This document shows positions 48,240-58,278 of a stretch of 64,000 nt of DNA, one piece after another. Made by a program: the position numbers and the translations under genes. Source of the stretch: Durusdinium trenchii (taxonomy: Eukaryota > Sar > Dinophyceae > Suessiales > Symbiodiniaceae). A model generated the notes under the pieces. The model ran no database searches, had not been told where the DNA came from, and saw only the letters and a list, made by a program, of their open reading frames with translations. The DNA lies in the NCBI GenBank assembly GCA_963970005.1, contig CAXAMN010000003.1, positions 735,993-799,992 on the forward strand. Direction: 5' to 3'. Each line of letters opens with the position of its first letter. Within the stretch, counting starts at the first letter, position 1.

Positions 48240-48495
48240 ATATTACTCGAAAGTGCGTACTACCTGCAAAAGCGCATGGCGCCATGTAAAGCAGGAGTGG
48301 AAACCTCCTGTAGAGAGGTACACTTGAGGAAGGCTTCTTATGCCGTGATCCTCAGTTTGGGACGGATCAACAGTGTGAGCTGTTGACGGCTCGCACAGGC
48401 AGTGGAATCTATCCTGTTGTAGTCTGTCGGCAAGGCAAGTGCGGCAATGCCCGCGTCCAGAAAGCAGCAGTCCGGCAAGCATCGGTTTGGGTGCG
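48240..48495 (-). pseudogene. Relic of an LRR_5 gene like the 44262-45371 copy
   Basis: Across frame breaks the minus strand reads LPDCCFLDAGIAALALPTDY, NRIDSTACASRQQLT and EAFLKCTSLQEV, matching LPDCCFLEAGIVALCLSSDF, HRIGTAACVSCQQL and EAFLKCTSLQEV of the intact gene. Only this C-terminal third is left. It sits next to the second copy of the duplicated flank segment. Confidence 0.7.
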
Positions 48496-48732
48496 CTGCA
48501 TCCGGCTCTGGCCGAGCCGATTGCTAGGGCATTGAGTTGTGCCCTCCCTTGTCACGGAGCGACACTATTCGGATACTTTAGTGCCAAAATGCTTGCAACC
48601 GAAGCTAACTCTACTCATGGTATTTGGCCTGCTGTGGCTTCTGGCCTACTCTGGACTCGAGCTAAGGCGCGCGCCCAGACTCTTGATGAGTGACAGTGAG
48701 ACCGCGATAGCTGTGGTCAGGGAGGCTTGTCT

Positions 48733-49640
48733 TCATCCAAGACCAGGGGTGTATCCCATGTCCGGGATCATATGCAGCCAGGGTGGCCACCTCATATCGG
48801 GACAAATGGCAAAAGCATTCTCTTCAGCATAGACTCCTCGCCATTTGTGCCTTCCTGGCATCTTGGCGAGCCTCTTAAAGGCAGTGCAATCCAAGAAAGC
48901 CCTACTTCCAATGTATTTTAGTGAGGGCGGGATGGCAAGCTCAACAAGGGCTGCACAGTTCATGAAGGCTTTAACTCGAATTGTGTGGAGAGTAGGCGGA
49001 AGCAGAACTTCCCTGAGGCTAGTGCAGTGCACAAAGGTGAATTAATTTCTTCTACGTTGGTGTTGCAAAGGTCTACACTCTTAAGCAGTCGTCACACGCA
49101 TGCGCTCCAATAGCTGTAAAATACTTCGTGAGAGCAAGTGTGGTGATTCCCGTAGAGCTGAGACAGCCTGGTGCCAGCTCACTGGTTCCGGCCTGCAGTG
49201 TTGACCCTCGGGGATGGAAGCTCACTCAAGGTAAACTCAGCAAGGTTGATGCACCCTTGAAAGAGATAATGCCCAAGCGTGGCTTCGTTGCTGAACCTGT
49301 TTGCAACCCCTTCCGATGCATACACCCATTGCAAGGAGCAGCATTCCGCAAAGGCTTTGTGTCCAAATTCTCGGCAACCAGGAGCCGAGACACTGTTTAG
49401 TGGTTTGCAGTCGCGAAAGACGCAATCGGAAATGCCTACAACAGTGGCCGGCAATTTGACAATGCGGAGCTGCCGACAATTTTGCCACGCCTCTGCTCCA
49501 ATGAGCCTGATGCCCGACTCAACACTGACATGCCGCAGACGCGGAACCCCTACAAAAGCCCCCTTCTGGGATGATTCCTCTGGGTTCATGGGGACATGAA
49601 CAGCAAGTGGAACATGATGGATAGGGCATCCTTCTCAAAC
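48733..49640 (-). pseudogene. LRR_5 (BspA-like) gene copy, multiple frameshifts
   Basis: The 5' block (49589-49179) reads GVPRLRHVSVESGIRLIGAE, WQNCRQLRIVKLPATVV, CVFRDCKPLNSVSAPGCREF and KAFAECCSLQWVYASEG. The 3' block (49032-48733) reads HCTSLREVLLPPTLHTIRVK, AFMNCAALVELAIPPSLKYI and ENAFAICPDMRWPPWLHMIP. The 150 bp between have lost the frame. Residue-level similarity to the 45.7-46.5 kb copy is high throughout, so this is a paralog by local duplication. Confidence 0.7.
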
Positions 49641-49799
49641 TTTGCCACACTGAGAGAGACCTTGATAGTCACCCCCGAGAGTTGTCAAGAAGCAGTCCAT
49701 GACCGGATCCATTTCAGGGGGAGTGCTAAGCCTGGATGAGTCGTCGAGCTCCATGTGTGGCAGACTACTTTCATTTACTGTTTGAGCCAAAAGCTTCTG

Positions 49800-50310
49800 A
49801 CTCTGCTCATTGACTGTTCCTAGGGCGGGGAATGTTTTCTAAGACAGATGCAGAGGCACCCACCTTGAACCTCACATGGACTGGCCCGATGTTAGGAGAA
49901 CCAGTTGTATAGCTCTTCGTCAAAGACGTCCGAATCGATCCTTCCGCGGGGAGCAGCTCCACCCACAGGGGTTTTCAAAATTTGTCACACATAAAGAAAG
50001 CATTGTGCTCTACCTGCACCCACTGTTCAACATCTTCCCAATCCAGGGGATTAAATCGTTTCAGTTGCTCACACCCGCAGAAAGCACGGTTGCCCGTGTC
50101 ACTAAGCTCTGTCGGAATAACCACTTCTTGGAGCACAACACAATTAAGGAAAACTTCTTTGCCAATTTGCGTGAGTCGTGGTGAAAGCCACATGCAATTT
50201 CAGGCTACACAGTGAGCAAAGGTGGAACAGAGTAGAGCTGTGATTTCTGTGCACATAAGGTTGACCTCCACAAGTCCTTTGCAGTTTTCACAGACCCGCG
50301 GCCCCATATT
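49800..50310 (-). pseudogene. Fragment of another LRR_5 gene
   Basis: The minus strand gives HNMGPRVCENCKGLVEVNLM, CTEITALLCSTFAHC, then after a break MWLSPRLTQIGKEVFLNCVV, LQEVVIPTELSDTGNRAFCG and WVQVEHNAFFMCDKF, followed by KPLWVELLPAEGSIRTSLTK. It could be the N-terminal region of the 48.7-49.6 kb pseudogene or a separate truncated copy. An in-frame stop and at least one frame change are visible. Confidence 0.5.
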
Positions 50311-50487
50311 GTGAAAGTCCGCTTGGTACCTTTGGGCTCCCTCTTTTCCATCACAAAGGACCAACAACAAGCAGTGGTAAGCCACGACCTGAGTCCAATG
50401 TGGCCTGCAGAGGTTCCCACATGAGGAATTTCGGTGCTTGACCTTTTTGTCCTCCCCTTTCGGAGTGTGGAGAGCCTGACTGTACAT

Positions 50488-50757
50488 TCAGCCGAGGTAG
50501 CTAGAACCTCCACCGGTGGGTGACCCAGTTGGCGATTCCACCCCACCCATGACCTCCAAACCCGAAGGAAAGGAAAGAAACAGGTGGAGGTCCAGGTTAC
50601 CCTGACACTGACCACTGGAAAACTGGCATTCGTCACGGAGGAACCGATGATCGTGTGGGAGCTTGGCCACCCTCACACGAACTTTGACCGTTTGCCAGGA
50701 CACAAGAAAGACCAGAAGTGCGACCCAACAAGGCAAGAGCACTGCTAGAGGAAGCAT
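50488..50757 (-). CDS. Open frame with signal-like N-terminus
   Basis: 89 codons from ATG at 50757: MLPLAVLLPCWVALLVFLVS, a strong hydrophobic leader, then a polar region and a Gly/Ser/Pro tail. It could be a first exon of a secreted or membrane protein. No homologous pattern recognised, and the upstream in-frame extension lacks coding character. Confidence 0.25.
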   Translation of the reverse strand: MLPLAVLLPCWVALLVFLVSWQTVKVRVRVAKLPHDHRFLRDECQFSSGQCQGNLDLHLFLSFPSGLEVMGGVESPTGSPTGGGSSYLG

Positions 50758-51152
50758 TCTGCGGGTCGGATCTGGAGTTGGCAGAGAAGAGGCAGAAACT
50801 AACACAGCATGCACTGCCCTACGACCAGCGTGCAAGCGACAAGTCTGCCTTCGCGCCGACAGTCCCAGAGCAACTCTTCTTTTGATTGTTGCTCAAACAG
50901 AGCCTGGTGGAGTGGCTGATGGAGAGTCCATCGCACGCTCCTGCTCAAAGCTTCCATTGGGCTACGAGCCCTCACTACCTGGTACATGCCACATGAGACA
51001 CCAGGTGTTTTTCACATGCTCCTTCGGCATAGTCGAGGCTTTGGCCTCAGTGATCTGGAAGAACAGCCATTGCTGTGGGCCACAGGCCACTGGAGAGTGA
51101 CTGGTTTCGCCGGGAGGAGAAGGTCAAAGCCACCTCTTCTTTCGCCCGTCAT

Positions 51153-51186
51153 CCGTGCCCCTTTGGCTCAAGCATCTCGGCTCAAA
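51153..51186 (+). other. Possible relict dinoflagellate spliced-leader sequence
   Basis: CCGTGCCCCTTTGGCTCAAG differs from the 3' part of the dinoflagellate spliced leader (CCGTAGCCATTTTGGCTCAAG, from memory) by one gap and two substitutions, with 11 exact bases at the 3' end. A second, weaker copy (CATCTCGGCTCAAA) follows directly. Tandem relict leaders mark retroposed mRNAs in dinoflagellates. It lies about 300 bp before the LINE ORF1. Confidence 0.35.
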
Positions 51187-51334
51187 CTCGCGGCAAAAGC
51201 CGTTGAGCAAGGAGGTTCAAGACGACTTCTTAAAGAGAAGAAGTTTTCTCCGGGCCGGCGCGCGTATTTAGGTTCTTCTTAGTCTGTGCTTAAGGGTTTT
51301 TGCTTGAGCATACTCATTTTGTTTGCAATTGTGT

Positions 51335-51443
51335 GGTGTCCTTAGACACCGTACAATCTCAAGTGGGGGTCCTTAGACTCCATTTGATTGCATTTTTGGC
51401 CGTCTTTCCTCGCAAGCACACTCGAAGGGTGTCCTTAGACACC
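51335..51443 (+). promoter_or_regulatory. Three stem-loops in the LINE 5' leader
   Basis: GGTGTC-CTTA-GACACC occurs at 51335-51350 and 51428-51443, and GGGGTC-CTTA-GACTCC at 51366-51381. Each is followed by a similar CC.TT.GAT.T word. The invariant CTTA loop and paired arms suggest a structured RNA element or binding site near the ORF1 start. Confidence 0.55.
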
Positions 51444-51480
51444 ATTCGATCTTTGTTACAGGCTTTATTTGTCTCCAAGG

Positions 51481-54400
51481 ATGGTTTCTAAAGAAGTCTC
51501 TTGCACGATTTCTCAATTTATTTATGATGATATCCTCGATTCTTTTGAGGCAAAAGGGATTTTCTCACAGCTCAGCAGACTTTCTTTAGCTGCTTCACCT
51601 CGTATCTTTTTTCTCTGTCGTTTCCCTAGCATGATCAACACAGTCCGTTTTAGCCGAAATCTTTTCATAGTTGGAGAAGATGAGTACAATAATGTTTGTG
51701 CTGCCGCTTCTGGAAGTCATCCAATAGACATTGTCATTTATGGAATACAAAGTCGATTGCAAGATATCATTTTGCAACTCTACCACTCAGGCTCTCAACT
51801 ACGACATGTGCTTCTTTTTCATGAGTGCACTTTGAGTGCTACTTGTGTTGACCTAACGATTGGAGTCTGCACTTCGCTAAAAAGACATCGAGCTCACATA
51901 CAGCGAATTAGCAAATACAAAAGCTTTGAATTTGCACAAAATGGAGGCTCGCGCACCTTTACCAAAGCTACATATTTTGTTGCACTCAATGCCAATCGTA
52001 ATGTAAATAGCTTTGAAGTCTTCTCGCCAAGTCTGGAATATACAGAAACATGGCTGTGTTCCAGCAAGTCCTTCACGCCTCAGATCCAAGCTGCAATTAC
52101 TGCCGTGCCTGGAGTCTTTCGGTTTCGTGTTTACACGCATGACCCCCCTCTCCATACAGAGCTTGGAGCGACGGACCGATGCTGTGTCACCTTTGGCATT
52201 GCTGAATCAGAAGTTCAAACAGTGACTGATTCCCTGGTGTCGATCTATGCTTGTCTCAGTCAAGAAGTTGCCTCCTCCGCTCAGCAAGACCTCCAAAGAG
52301 TGATTCCACTCTTTTGGAATGTACGTCCTAGTGATGCCCCTGCTTTCTATTGCTTTCACGCTGTCACCTTTTTAGATATCAGATCTTGCACGCAAGAAGA
52401 AAGATGGCAACTTCAGAGCATTTTGATTGACATGAATATTCCATACTATATCCAAAAAAGACTGCTCTTGGTCATCTATGCTGAAGGAACTGAACTTGAA
52501 AACTTTAGGCTCAGAACCTTCCAAGAACAGATTAAGATTCCTTTTGGCAAAGAAGAAGGTAGCCTGCAATGTTCTTTCACCGCGGGAACCGATGAAAACC
52601 TTTGGACAGTTGATTTTGGTACGACAGGAAGTGACACTCATGAAGCCTTTCAGATTGAGGATGATGGATCTCTTATGATGAAGGATGGGATCGTCGATGT
52701 CGATTTTAGTAAGAAGCTACAAAAAGTCCTGGGAGCTATACAGATCCGACCTGCTGTAGTGCATGTCCAAGACAAAGGCCAGCAGAAAGTTGTTGCCTTT
52801 TATGCATCACCTACATTGTTCCCACGAATACCTAGCACTTTCATTGACCACAAGGCTAATAAAAGAATTGTCCACTACAAGCAACCTGATGTCCATACCA
52901 CTGAAAGGACCTCCAACATTTATGTTGAAGAAACCAAAACTGATCACCACGTTGGTGCGCACAATAAAGGACTGTGTCAAGGTGCTCGACTTAGTGGTTT
53001 CTTCCCTCTGCCAGGTAACAGCATGTCACGTAGAAGATTTGGACAGTTACAAGTTTTTAGCTTTGAAATTGGCAAGAGAGATGTAGCTGTTGATCTCCTT
53101 GATGAGATTGTTCCCATTTGCTTTGTTGAAGCTGAACTCTCTATCAAGGAGGCCTCTTACCTTCTTGATATTCTAATGAAACAAAGGCATCTCCTTGACC
53201 ATCATACTATTTTTCTCGAATGCACTGCCACAAAGCCACCAATCCAGCTGCATAAAGAGGATGTTATCACTACCTTGCCGGAGCATGAAAGTATTATTCA
53301 CTGCCAAATTGAACCTGGTCAGAAGCTACAAGTACTTCAACCACGTTTTGAAAGAGGCAAGGTCTCACGGTGCCTCAATAATGCACTTGAGCTCAGTGTC
53401 TATGACCGCGCGAACCTTATTCTCTTCTTACCGGGTCAAATGGACATTCATGATGTCTTTGGGAAAGCACCTGTTGGCCGTGTCCTGTCAGTTTGGTACA
53501 ACAATCACTTGTCGCACCAAAAACATGATACGAAGCCTGCTGCAACAAAGCAGTCGGCAAATTTTACTGGCAACAGCCCCCAATGTAGCATAAATGCCCA
53601 AATAGATACCACTTTCACTGGCGAATGTAGTGACAACAAACAATCGCCTGCCCGTTCGATACCGTCTTCATCTGATCACAATCAAGATGCAGTCAGTCCT
53701 TTACAGACTGAAATTGATGCAACGGGGTCTATATCCAATGAAGAAGGAATGACTCCAGAACAGAATTCTGACTCTTTGTTCAAAGATGATGATGGACATC
53801 AAGCCGCAAATCGAGGAAGTCAGGTTAGTCCAGCATCTCCCTTGCGTCAAAAGTCTGGAACACCTGCATGTCAACTGGCAAGCGAAGCATACGTTCCCAA
53901 TATCCAATGTGACCCCTCTTCAGCAAACCAATCAATGCAAGTTGATGAAGGCTCTGCCTTGCGCTTTGCTCACAGTGAGGTAAAGCAAGATGGCGCCGAA
54001 TATCCAAAAGGAGTGCAACAATCCCAATCATACTCTACCGAGAGTCGCCAACCTAAAGAGCTCCCTGAAGAAAAGGTTATTGTTCCCTTTTCCTTCAAAG
54101 ACAGTACATCGGACAATGAAGCCTCACAGCTTTCGACAGACTCTTTCTGTGAACAGGTATATCAAGATTTACAACAACAATTAGAAGACGATCCAAAGAA
54201 AGAAACAGGCCATAGTGCTCTCTTGACTGAGTCAAAACACACTGTTGAAGTGATTACAGACAGAAAGCCATCCACAAAAAAAAGCACAAGTGACACGCGC
54301 CAACAGCCAGTCAAGAAACCTGCTACAAAATCTACCCCCAAACGAGGTGATGGCCTTAGTCATCGTCTTGTAAAACGGGGAATCAACGCACAACATGCCT

Positions 54401-57400
54401 CCGATTGTAATGCTAACCGAAACTCAATGAATGGAGTTCTCCAAAACAAACGTCGACAATCCTATACACAACAGATACAGCAGATGATCAGCCAGGATGT
54501 CTCCTTGCAAAACATGGATTTTCAGGATGAAGATATTCAACGAGCAGTCTCCTTGTATGAGAATCTCAATGCCACTGCTTGTTACTATACGGCTGCACTG
54601 CGTATTGTATCCAAGGCAAATTGGAACAAACAAGTAAACTTTGAAAATCACATTGGTCACAGAGCAATGGTTGCAGTAGCCAAAGGATGGACTTGTGCAT
54701 CCTATCTACCGAATGATGATTTTGATCACTACCACTTAGCATTGGCCATGTCGACTTTACCCAAAGATACTTATATGGACCTGCTGAGAACATATGAGTC
54801 CATTGTTGCGATCATTCCGCCTCCCTTTCATGACTTACTCGGATCTAGGGTCTCGTTTACCTGTCTGAGTTGTCATAGAATTGCTGAGCACAATGTTGCT
54901 ACATTCATTGTCACCGGTTTACCGACGGGACTTTTGCTACACATTGCCTTCTTTGAAGCTGCCTTTCCATGGTCAGAACATCTTTTGCCCATTGGATGTG
55001 ATAATGGAAGAAATGCCGGTCAAGAATGTCAAGAATGTGCCAGTAACTTTAATTGGGCCACCATCTCTTGTTCGCCCTGCCGGCTGGTGTGGCTGCACTT
55101 TCAACGAGAGAGGCAGCCACTTGCAACTGACTACGAAAAGCTCCTTGACAAAGATACCTTCCAATCAAGTGGGCAGATTTGGCAATGTATTGCATTAGTC
55201 ATTCATCAGGGTCCAGACCCACTAAATGGTGAACAGCAACCCTGTGAGCACTTTTACGTGTTAGAGCATGAAAATGCCAATTCCACTACGCTGAAGTATG
55301 ATAATGCTACTGGACTGAGTCAACTAAGTGTCTCACAAATCAAAGCAGGTGATCGAATTTGCGGTATCCTGTATCGACATGCGACAATTTCGAGCACATG
55401 GTCCCACACGCGGCCTCCGAAGCGAATGTCGAATATAGGGCGTGGCAAAGACTCCAAACGTGCCAAGAACAAATTTGGGCAGCGAGAAGTGAGTGCACCC
55501 AAAAGAAAACAGGCTATCAAAAGGACCATTGATGCTGGAAATCGAACAGATACTATTGGCCTTGTTCCTATTAGTATGAACGAACTCCAAGCTACCTACA
55601 TTCCGGAGAAGCTATGCCCACCGCCACCCGGTGATGCAACTATTCCTCCGGAGCAACTTAAAGCAGTTGAAACATCCTTGTCGCAGTCTTCACAGGCGGA
55701 TCACCTTGCATCGCCTGCCTCTCCAATTGATCAACCCATGCAGAGTTGTGAATCCAATCCACCATACGCTGTTCTGAGTATGTTTGATGGTTGCGGGTCG
55801 TCATTAGACATCCTGATTGAGAAGTTTGGCTATCGCCCCAAAGTCTGTGTGCTGTGTGAAAGGGATGAAACGCTCAGATATTTGGTTGCAGAAAAGCATG
55901 GAATCTCCGTCAATGTGCAGTGGATACATAGCCTCAAAGGAGGTATCTTCCTCTATGCGAATGATGTTGACATTCTCTTTGATGATGGAGCAAGAATCTT
56001 AAGAGAGTTTGTCACTTTGAGTGACTGTTGTCATGTTTTTGTTATTGGAGGCAGTCCCTGCACTGACCTCACCTATGCGGGTCAGGAACATGGACGCTTA
56101 GGCATTTGTGGCCCCGATAGCGTCTTTTTCTTCACGATGCATCTCGCGCTATACCTACTTGGTACAGTCCTCCCTAAAACACACATTCGTTTTCTCATTG
56201 AGAATGCAGGTTCTATGCATTATGATCACTTTACCTTCATTAGAGCCTGCCTCGGCCTAGCACACATTACACGGGACAAGATGACGCGGTGTACTTCTAA
56301 AATATCACCAGCTAAAGGACTCCGTCTCTTTTTCCAAAACAATATTCTACACGACACGGTTGACTCTCAAGTCTTGTGCCAAGAAGACTTACAATGGCCG
56401 GCTGACTGGAAACCACTGTCCATCCATGACAAAGGGAAGTTCCGTGATGTTTTTATCAAACCCTTCATGCGACCCCTTGAAGTCCTCAGTGACACTGCAC
56501 TTCGTTACAGCTGGACCAGTTACCATCCTGCAGCGTTTCTGTGGAGAACATCGTACTGGCACACACATGAACGGTTTGCTGTAATAGCAAACATGTTCAC
56601 TGATAGTTCGGTTCCTGCCTTCCAATGGAGCGATTTTACCCCTGCGATTTATTATCCGGCATGGAGGCGCTTCTTGAGTTGTTTCTACAACAAAACCTCA
56701 TCTAATCCAGAGAAGGATGCTGTGCTTCGTGATGTCCTCCCCTTATTTCACAACAGCAGTATAAGAGTTCCCTTCCGTTTCTTAACCGACACCGAGGTTT
56801 TGCAAGTCTCAGGGCTTAGTCGCAACTTTGCCACTATTTCGCGTCTTAAACATGTCTTGCATTCGCACACAATTCGCTCATTCGTTGGCAACTCTTTCCA
56901 CCCTAAGCTTATCAGCCTTGCTATTGGCACGCCTGATCATGTTCGAGCATGGATCCAAGGCAAAACTGAATGTTTCTTTGGTGTGGCTTCCCCGGATGAC
57001 GTTAGACAAGGTTATATCTCCTTTCGACAAACCATTGAAAACAACCTCAAGATTTCGGGCAGAAGCACCCAAATTACAATTGTGCCAGAACCTTACCGAC
57101 ACATCAACTATCGGAACTTAGTTATGTCACCAGTCAAGAAACCCCCAATTGCTCAACCTATAGTCACGCAAAAGCTGCCACACTATCTCACCAAAGAAGC
57201 TATTGACAACAGTAACAAGCAAAGACGAGAGAAACGTTTTGACATCCTAGGCAAAGAGCCTCTGATCAAGTTTCTTACTGATTTAAACCTCCTTGACTAT
57301 GCAGAGCAAGCAGCGGTGCCGCAGTGGATTTTCTTCAATGAAGAGATTGTACAAGCCTTATGCACTCTCTCTGCCGACAGTGATGCCCTGAAGGTTTATC

Positions 57401-58278
57401 AGCAAGAACTACTGCATCATTGTACCTATCACAGAATCGTTCTCTTTCTTCGTCAACTTCTTTTTACAATCAAAATCGCTGACGCAGGTTTCATTGTTTG
57501 CTGGCTTGCCCATCAGCCGATCCATGTGAGATATCTTGGCCCCAGCCGAGCTGCAAACCTGTATTTATTGCGACTCCATGACACGCTTGAGATTCTGCTC
57601 TTCAAGCATGGTGGAGACCCTGTGCGTATTCAACAGCCTTTGCAATCGTCCCCCTGGTATCGCTCCATGTTTGGTTTCCAAACAAAACCCCAGGGAGTTG
57701 GAACAGAATGCATATGCGCCTTTGCAATCCAACAAGAACGCATATGTACAATCACCGAAAAACCATGGACGCATAGTTTCGTTGAGCCAGGATGTGCTTT
57801 GTGGCGACTCTCCCACCTTTTGCTAGCAGCAGAGAATAATGTACGCAAGGAACCCTTTGCAAACGTTTGTCACCTTGCGTTAGGGAACTTTCCTGTCGTT
57901 CTTATTGGGGGGTTACTTCAGGATTGGTGCCTTAGCATCTGTCCTGAAAGCGCACGGGCAGCCCACCCACAACTCCAAGAAGCTATCTGGCGAGCAGAGA
58001 AATTGCCCAACTACTGTCTGCTGCTCATCCATCAATTGGAAACCCCTGAAGCCAGCAATAGTGAAAGGCTGATCTCCCTGACGCCCACACCACACAACCA
58101 GCATCCAGTTCTCCCAGAAATCAGTGTAACAGAACATGCCGCTGCTTGCATCCCAATTGAGGCTTGTATTGATGATTGTCAGCTTATGACGCTCAAATCA
58201 GTTTGGTACGCCTGCACGCAAGGAGAGATTTCAGCAAAGATTTATCACAGTGCTAAGGCACTGCTACACGCTGAATGA
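51481..58278 (+). CDS. LINE ORF1: USP-like protease region and DNMT3-like C5 methyltransferase
   Basis: 2265 residues from the first ATG (51481). Residues 1-650 are globular but unrecognised; about 650-960 are polar and disordered. A USP-like region spans about 1025-1280: Cys box LNATACYYTAALRI (Cys near 1034), two CxxC pairs (near 1128 and 1183) as in the USP zinc finger, His box CEHFYVLEHEN (His 1257), then LKYDNATG and AGDRICGILY. From about 1428 comes a cytosine methyltransferase: motif I AVLSMFDGCGSSLDIL, motif IV VIGGSPCTDLT with the catalytic PC (about 1521), motif VI FLIENAGSM (about 1571), and a late SFVGNSFHP (about 1801). GGSPC and FDG are closest to DNMT3-type enzymes. Expected roles: de novo cytosine methylation and possibly removal of ubiquitin; both are inferred. 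The stop overlaps the ORF2 start (ATGA), implying coupled reinitiation. Confidence 0.85.
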   Translation: MVSKEVSCTISQFIYDDILDSFEAKGIFSQLSRLSLAASPRIFFLCRFPSMINTVRFSRNLFIVGEDEYNNVCAAASGSHPIDIVIYGIQSRLQDIILQLYHSGSQLRHVLLFHECTLSATCVDLTIGVCTSLKRHRAHIQRISKYKSFEFAQNGGSRTFTKATYFVALNANRNVNSFEVFSPSLEYTETWLCSSKSFTPQIQAAITAVPGVFRFRVYTHDPPLHTELGATDRCCVTFGIAESEVQTVTDSLVSIYACLSQEVASSAQQDLQRVIPLFWNVRPSDAPAFYCFHAVTFLDIRSCTQEERWQLQSILIDMNIPYYIQKRLLLVIYAEGTELENFRLRTFQEQIKIPFGKEEGSLQCSFTAGTDENLWTVDFGTTGSDTHEAFQIEDDGSLMMKDGIVDVDFSKKLQKVLGAIQIRPAVVHVQDKGQQKVVAFYASPTLFPRIPSTFIDHKANKRIVHYKQPDVHTTERTSNIYVEETKTDHHVGAHNKGLCQGARLSGFFPLPGNSMSRRRFGQLQVFSFEIGKRDVAVDLLDEIVPICFVEAELSIKEASYLLDILMKQRHLLDHHTIFLECTATKPPIQLHKEDVITTLPEHESIIHCQIEPGQKLQVLQPRFERGKVSRCLNNALELSVYDRANLILFLPGQMDIHDVFGKAPVGRVLSVWYNNHLSHQKHDTKPAATKQSANFTGNSPQCSINAQIDTTFTGECSDNKQSPARSIPSSSDHNQDAVSPLQTEIDATGSISNEEGMTPEQNSDSLFKDDDGHQAANRGSQVSPASPLRQKSGTPACQLASEAYVPNIQCDPSSANQSMQVDEGSALRFAHSEVKQDGAEYPKGVQQSQSYSTESRQPKELPEEKVIVPFSFKDSTSDNEASQLSTDSFCEQVYQDLQQQLEDDPKKETGHSALLTESKHTVEVITDRKPSTKKSTSDTRQQPVKKPATKSTPKRGDGLSHRLVKRGINAQHASDCNANRNSMNGVLQNKRRQSYTQQIQQMISQDVSLQNMDFQDEDIQRAVSLYENLNATACYYTAALRIVSKANWNKQVNFENHIGHRAMVAVAKGWTCASYLPNDDFDHYHLALAMSTLPKDTYMDLLRTYESIVAIIPPPFHDLLGSRVSFTCLSCHRIAEHNVATFIVTGLPTGLLLHIAFFEAAFPWSEHLLPIGCDNGRNAGQECQECASNFNWATISCSPCRLVWLHFQRERQPLATDYEKLLDKDTFQSSGQIWQCIALVIHQGPDPLNGEQQPCEHFYVLEHENANSTTLKYDNATGLSQLSVSQIKAGDRICGILYRHATISSTWSHTRPPKRMSNIGRGKDSKRAKNKFGQREVSAPKRKQAIKRTIDAGNRTDTIGLVPISMNELQATYIPEKLCPPPPGDATIPPEQLKAVETSLSQSSQADHLASPASPIDQPMQSCESNPPYAVLSMFDGCGSSLDILIEKFGYRPKVCVLCERDETLRYLVAEKHGISVNVQWIHSLKGGIFLYANDVDILFDDGARILREFVTLSDCCHVFVIGGSPCTDLTYAGQEHGRLGICGPDSVFFFTMHLALYLLGTVLPKTHIRFLIENAGSMHYDHFTFIRACLGLAHITRDKMTRCTSKISPAKGLRLFFQNNILHDTVDSQVLCQEDLQWPADWKPLSIHDKGKFRDVFIKPFMRPLEVLSDTALRYSWTSYHPAAFLWRTSYWHTHERFAVIANMFTDSSVPAFQWSDFTPAIYYPAWRRFLSCFYNKTSSNPEKDAVLRDVLPLFHNSSIRVPFRFLTDTEVLQVSGLSRNFATISRLKHVLHSHTIRSFVGNSFHPKLISLAIGTPDHVRAWIQGKTECFFGVASPDDVRQGYISFRQTIENNLKISGRSTQITIVPEPYRHINYRNLVMSPVKKPPIAQPIVTQKLPHYLTKEAIDNSNKQRREKRFDILGKEPLIKFLTDLNLLDYAEQAAVPQWIFFNEEIVQALCTLSADSDALKVYQQELLHHCTYHRIVLFLRQLLFTIKIADAGFIVCWLAHQPIHVRYLGPSRAANLYLLRLHDTLEILLFKHGGDPVRIQQPLQSSPWYRSMFGFQTKPQGVGTECICAFAIQQERICTITEKPWTHSFVEPGCALWRLSHLLLAAENNVRKEPFANVCHLALGNFPVVLIGGLLQDWCLSICPESARAAHPQLQEAIWRAEKLPNYCLLLIHQLETPEASNSERLISLTPTPHNQHPVLPEISVTEHAAACIPIEACIDDCQLMTLKSVWYACTQGEISAKIYHSAKALLHAE

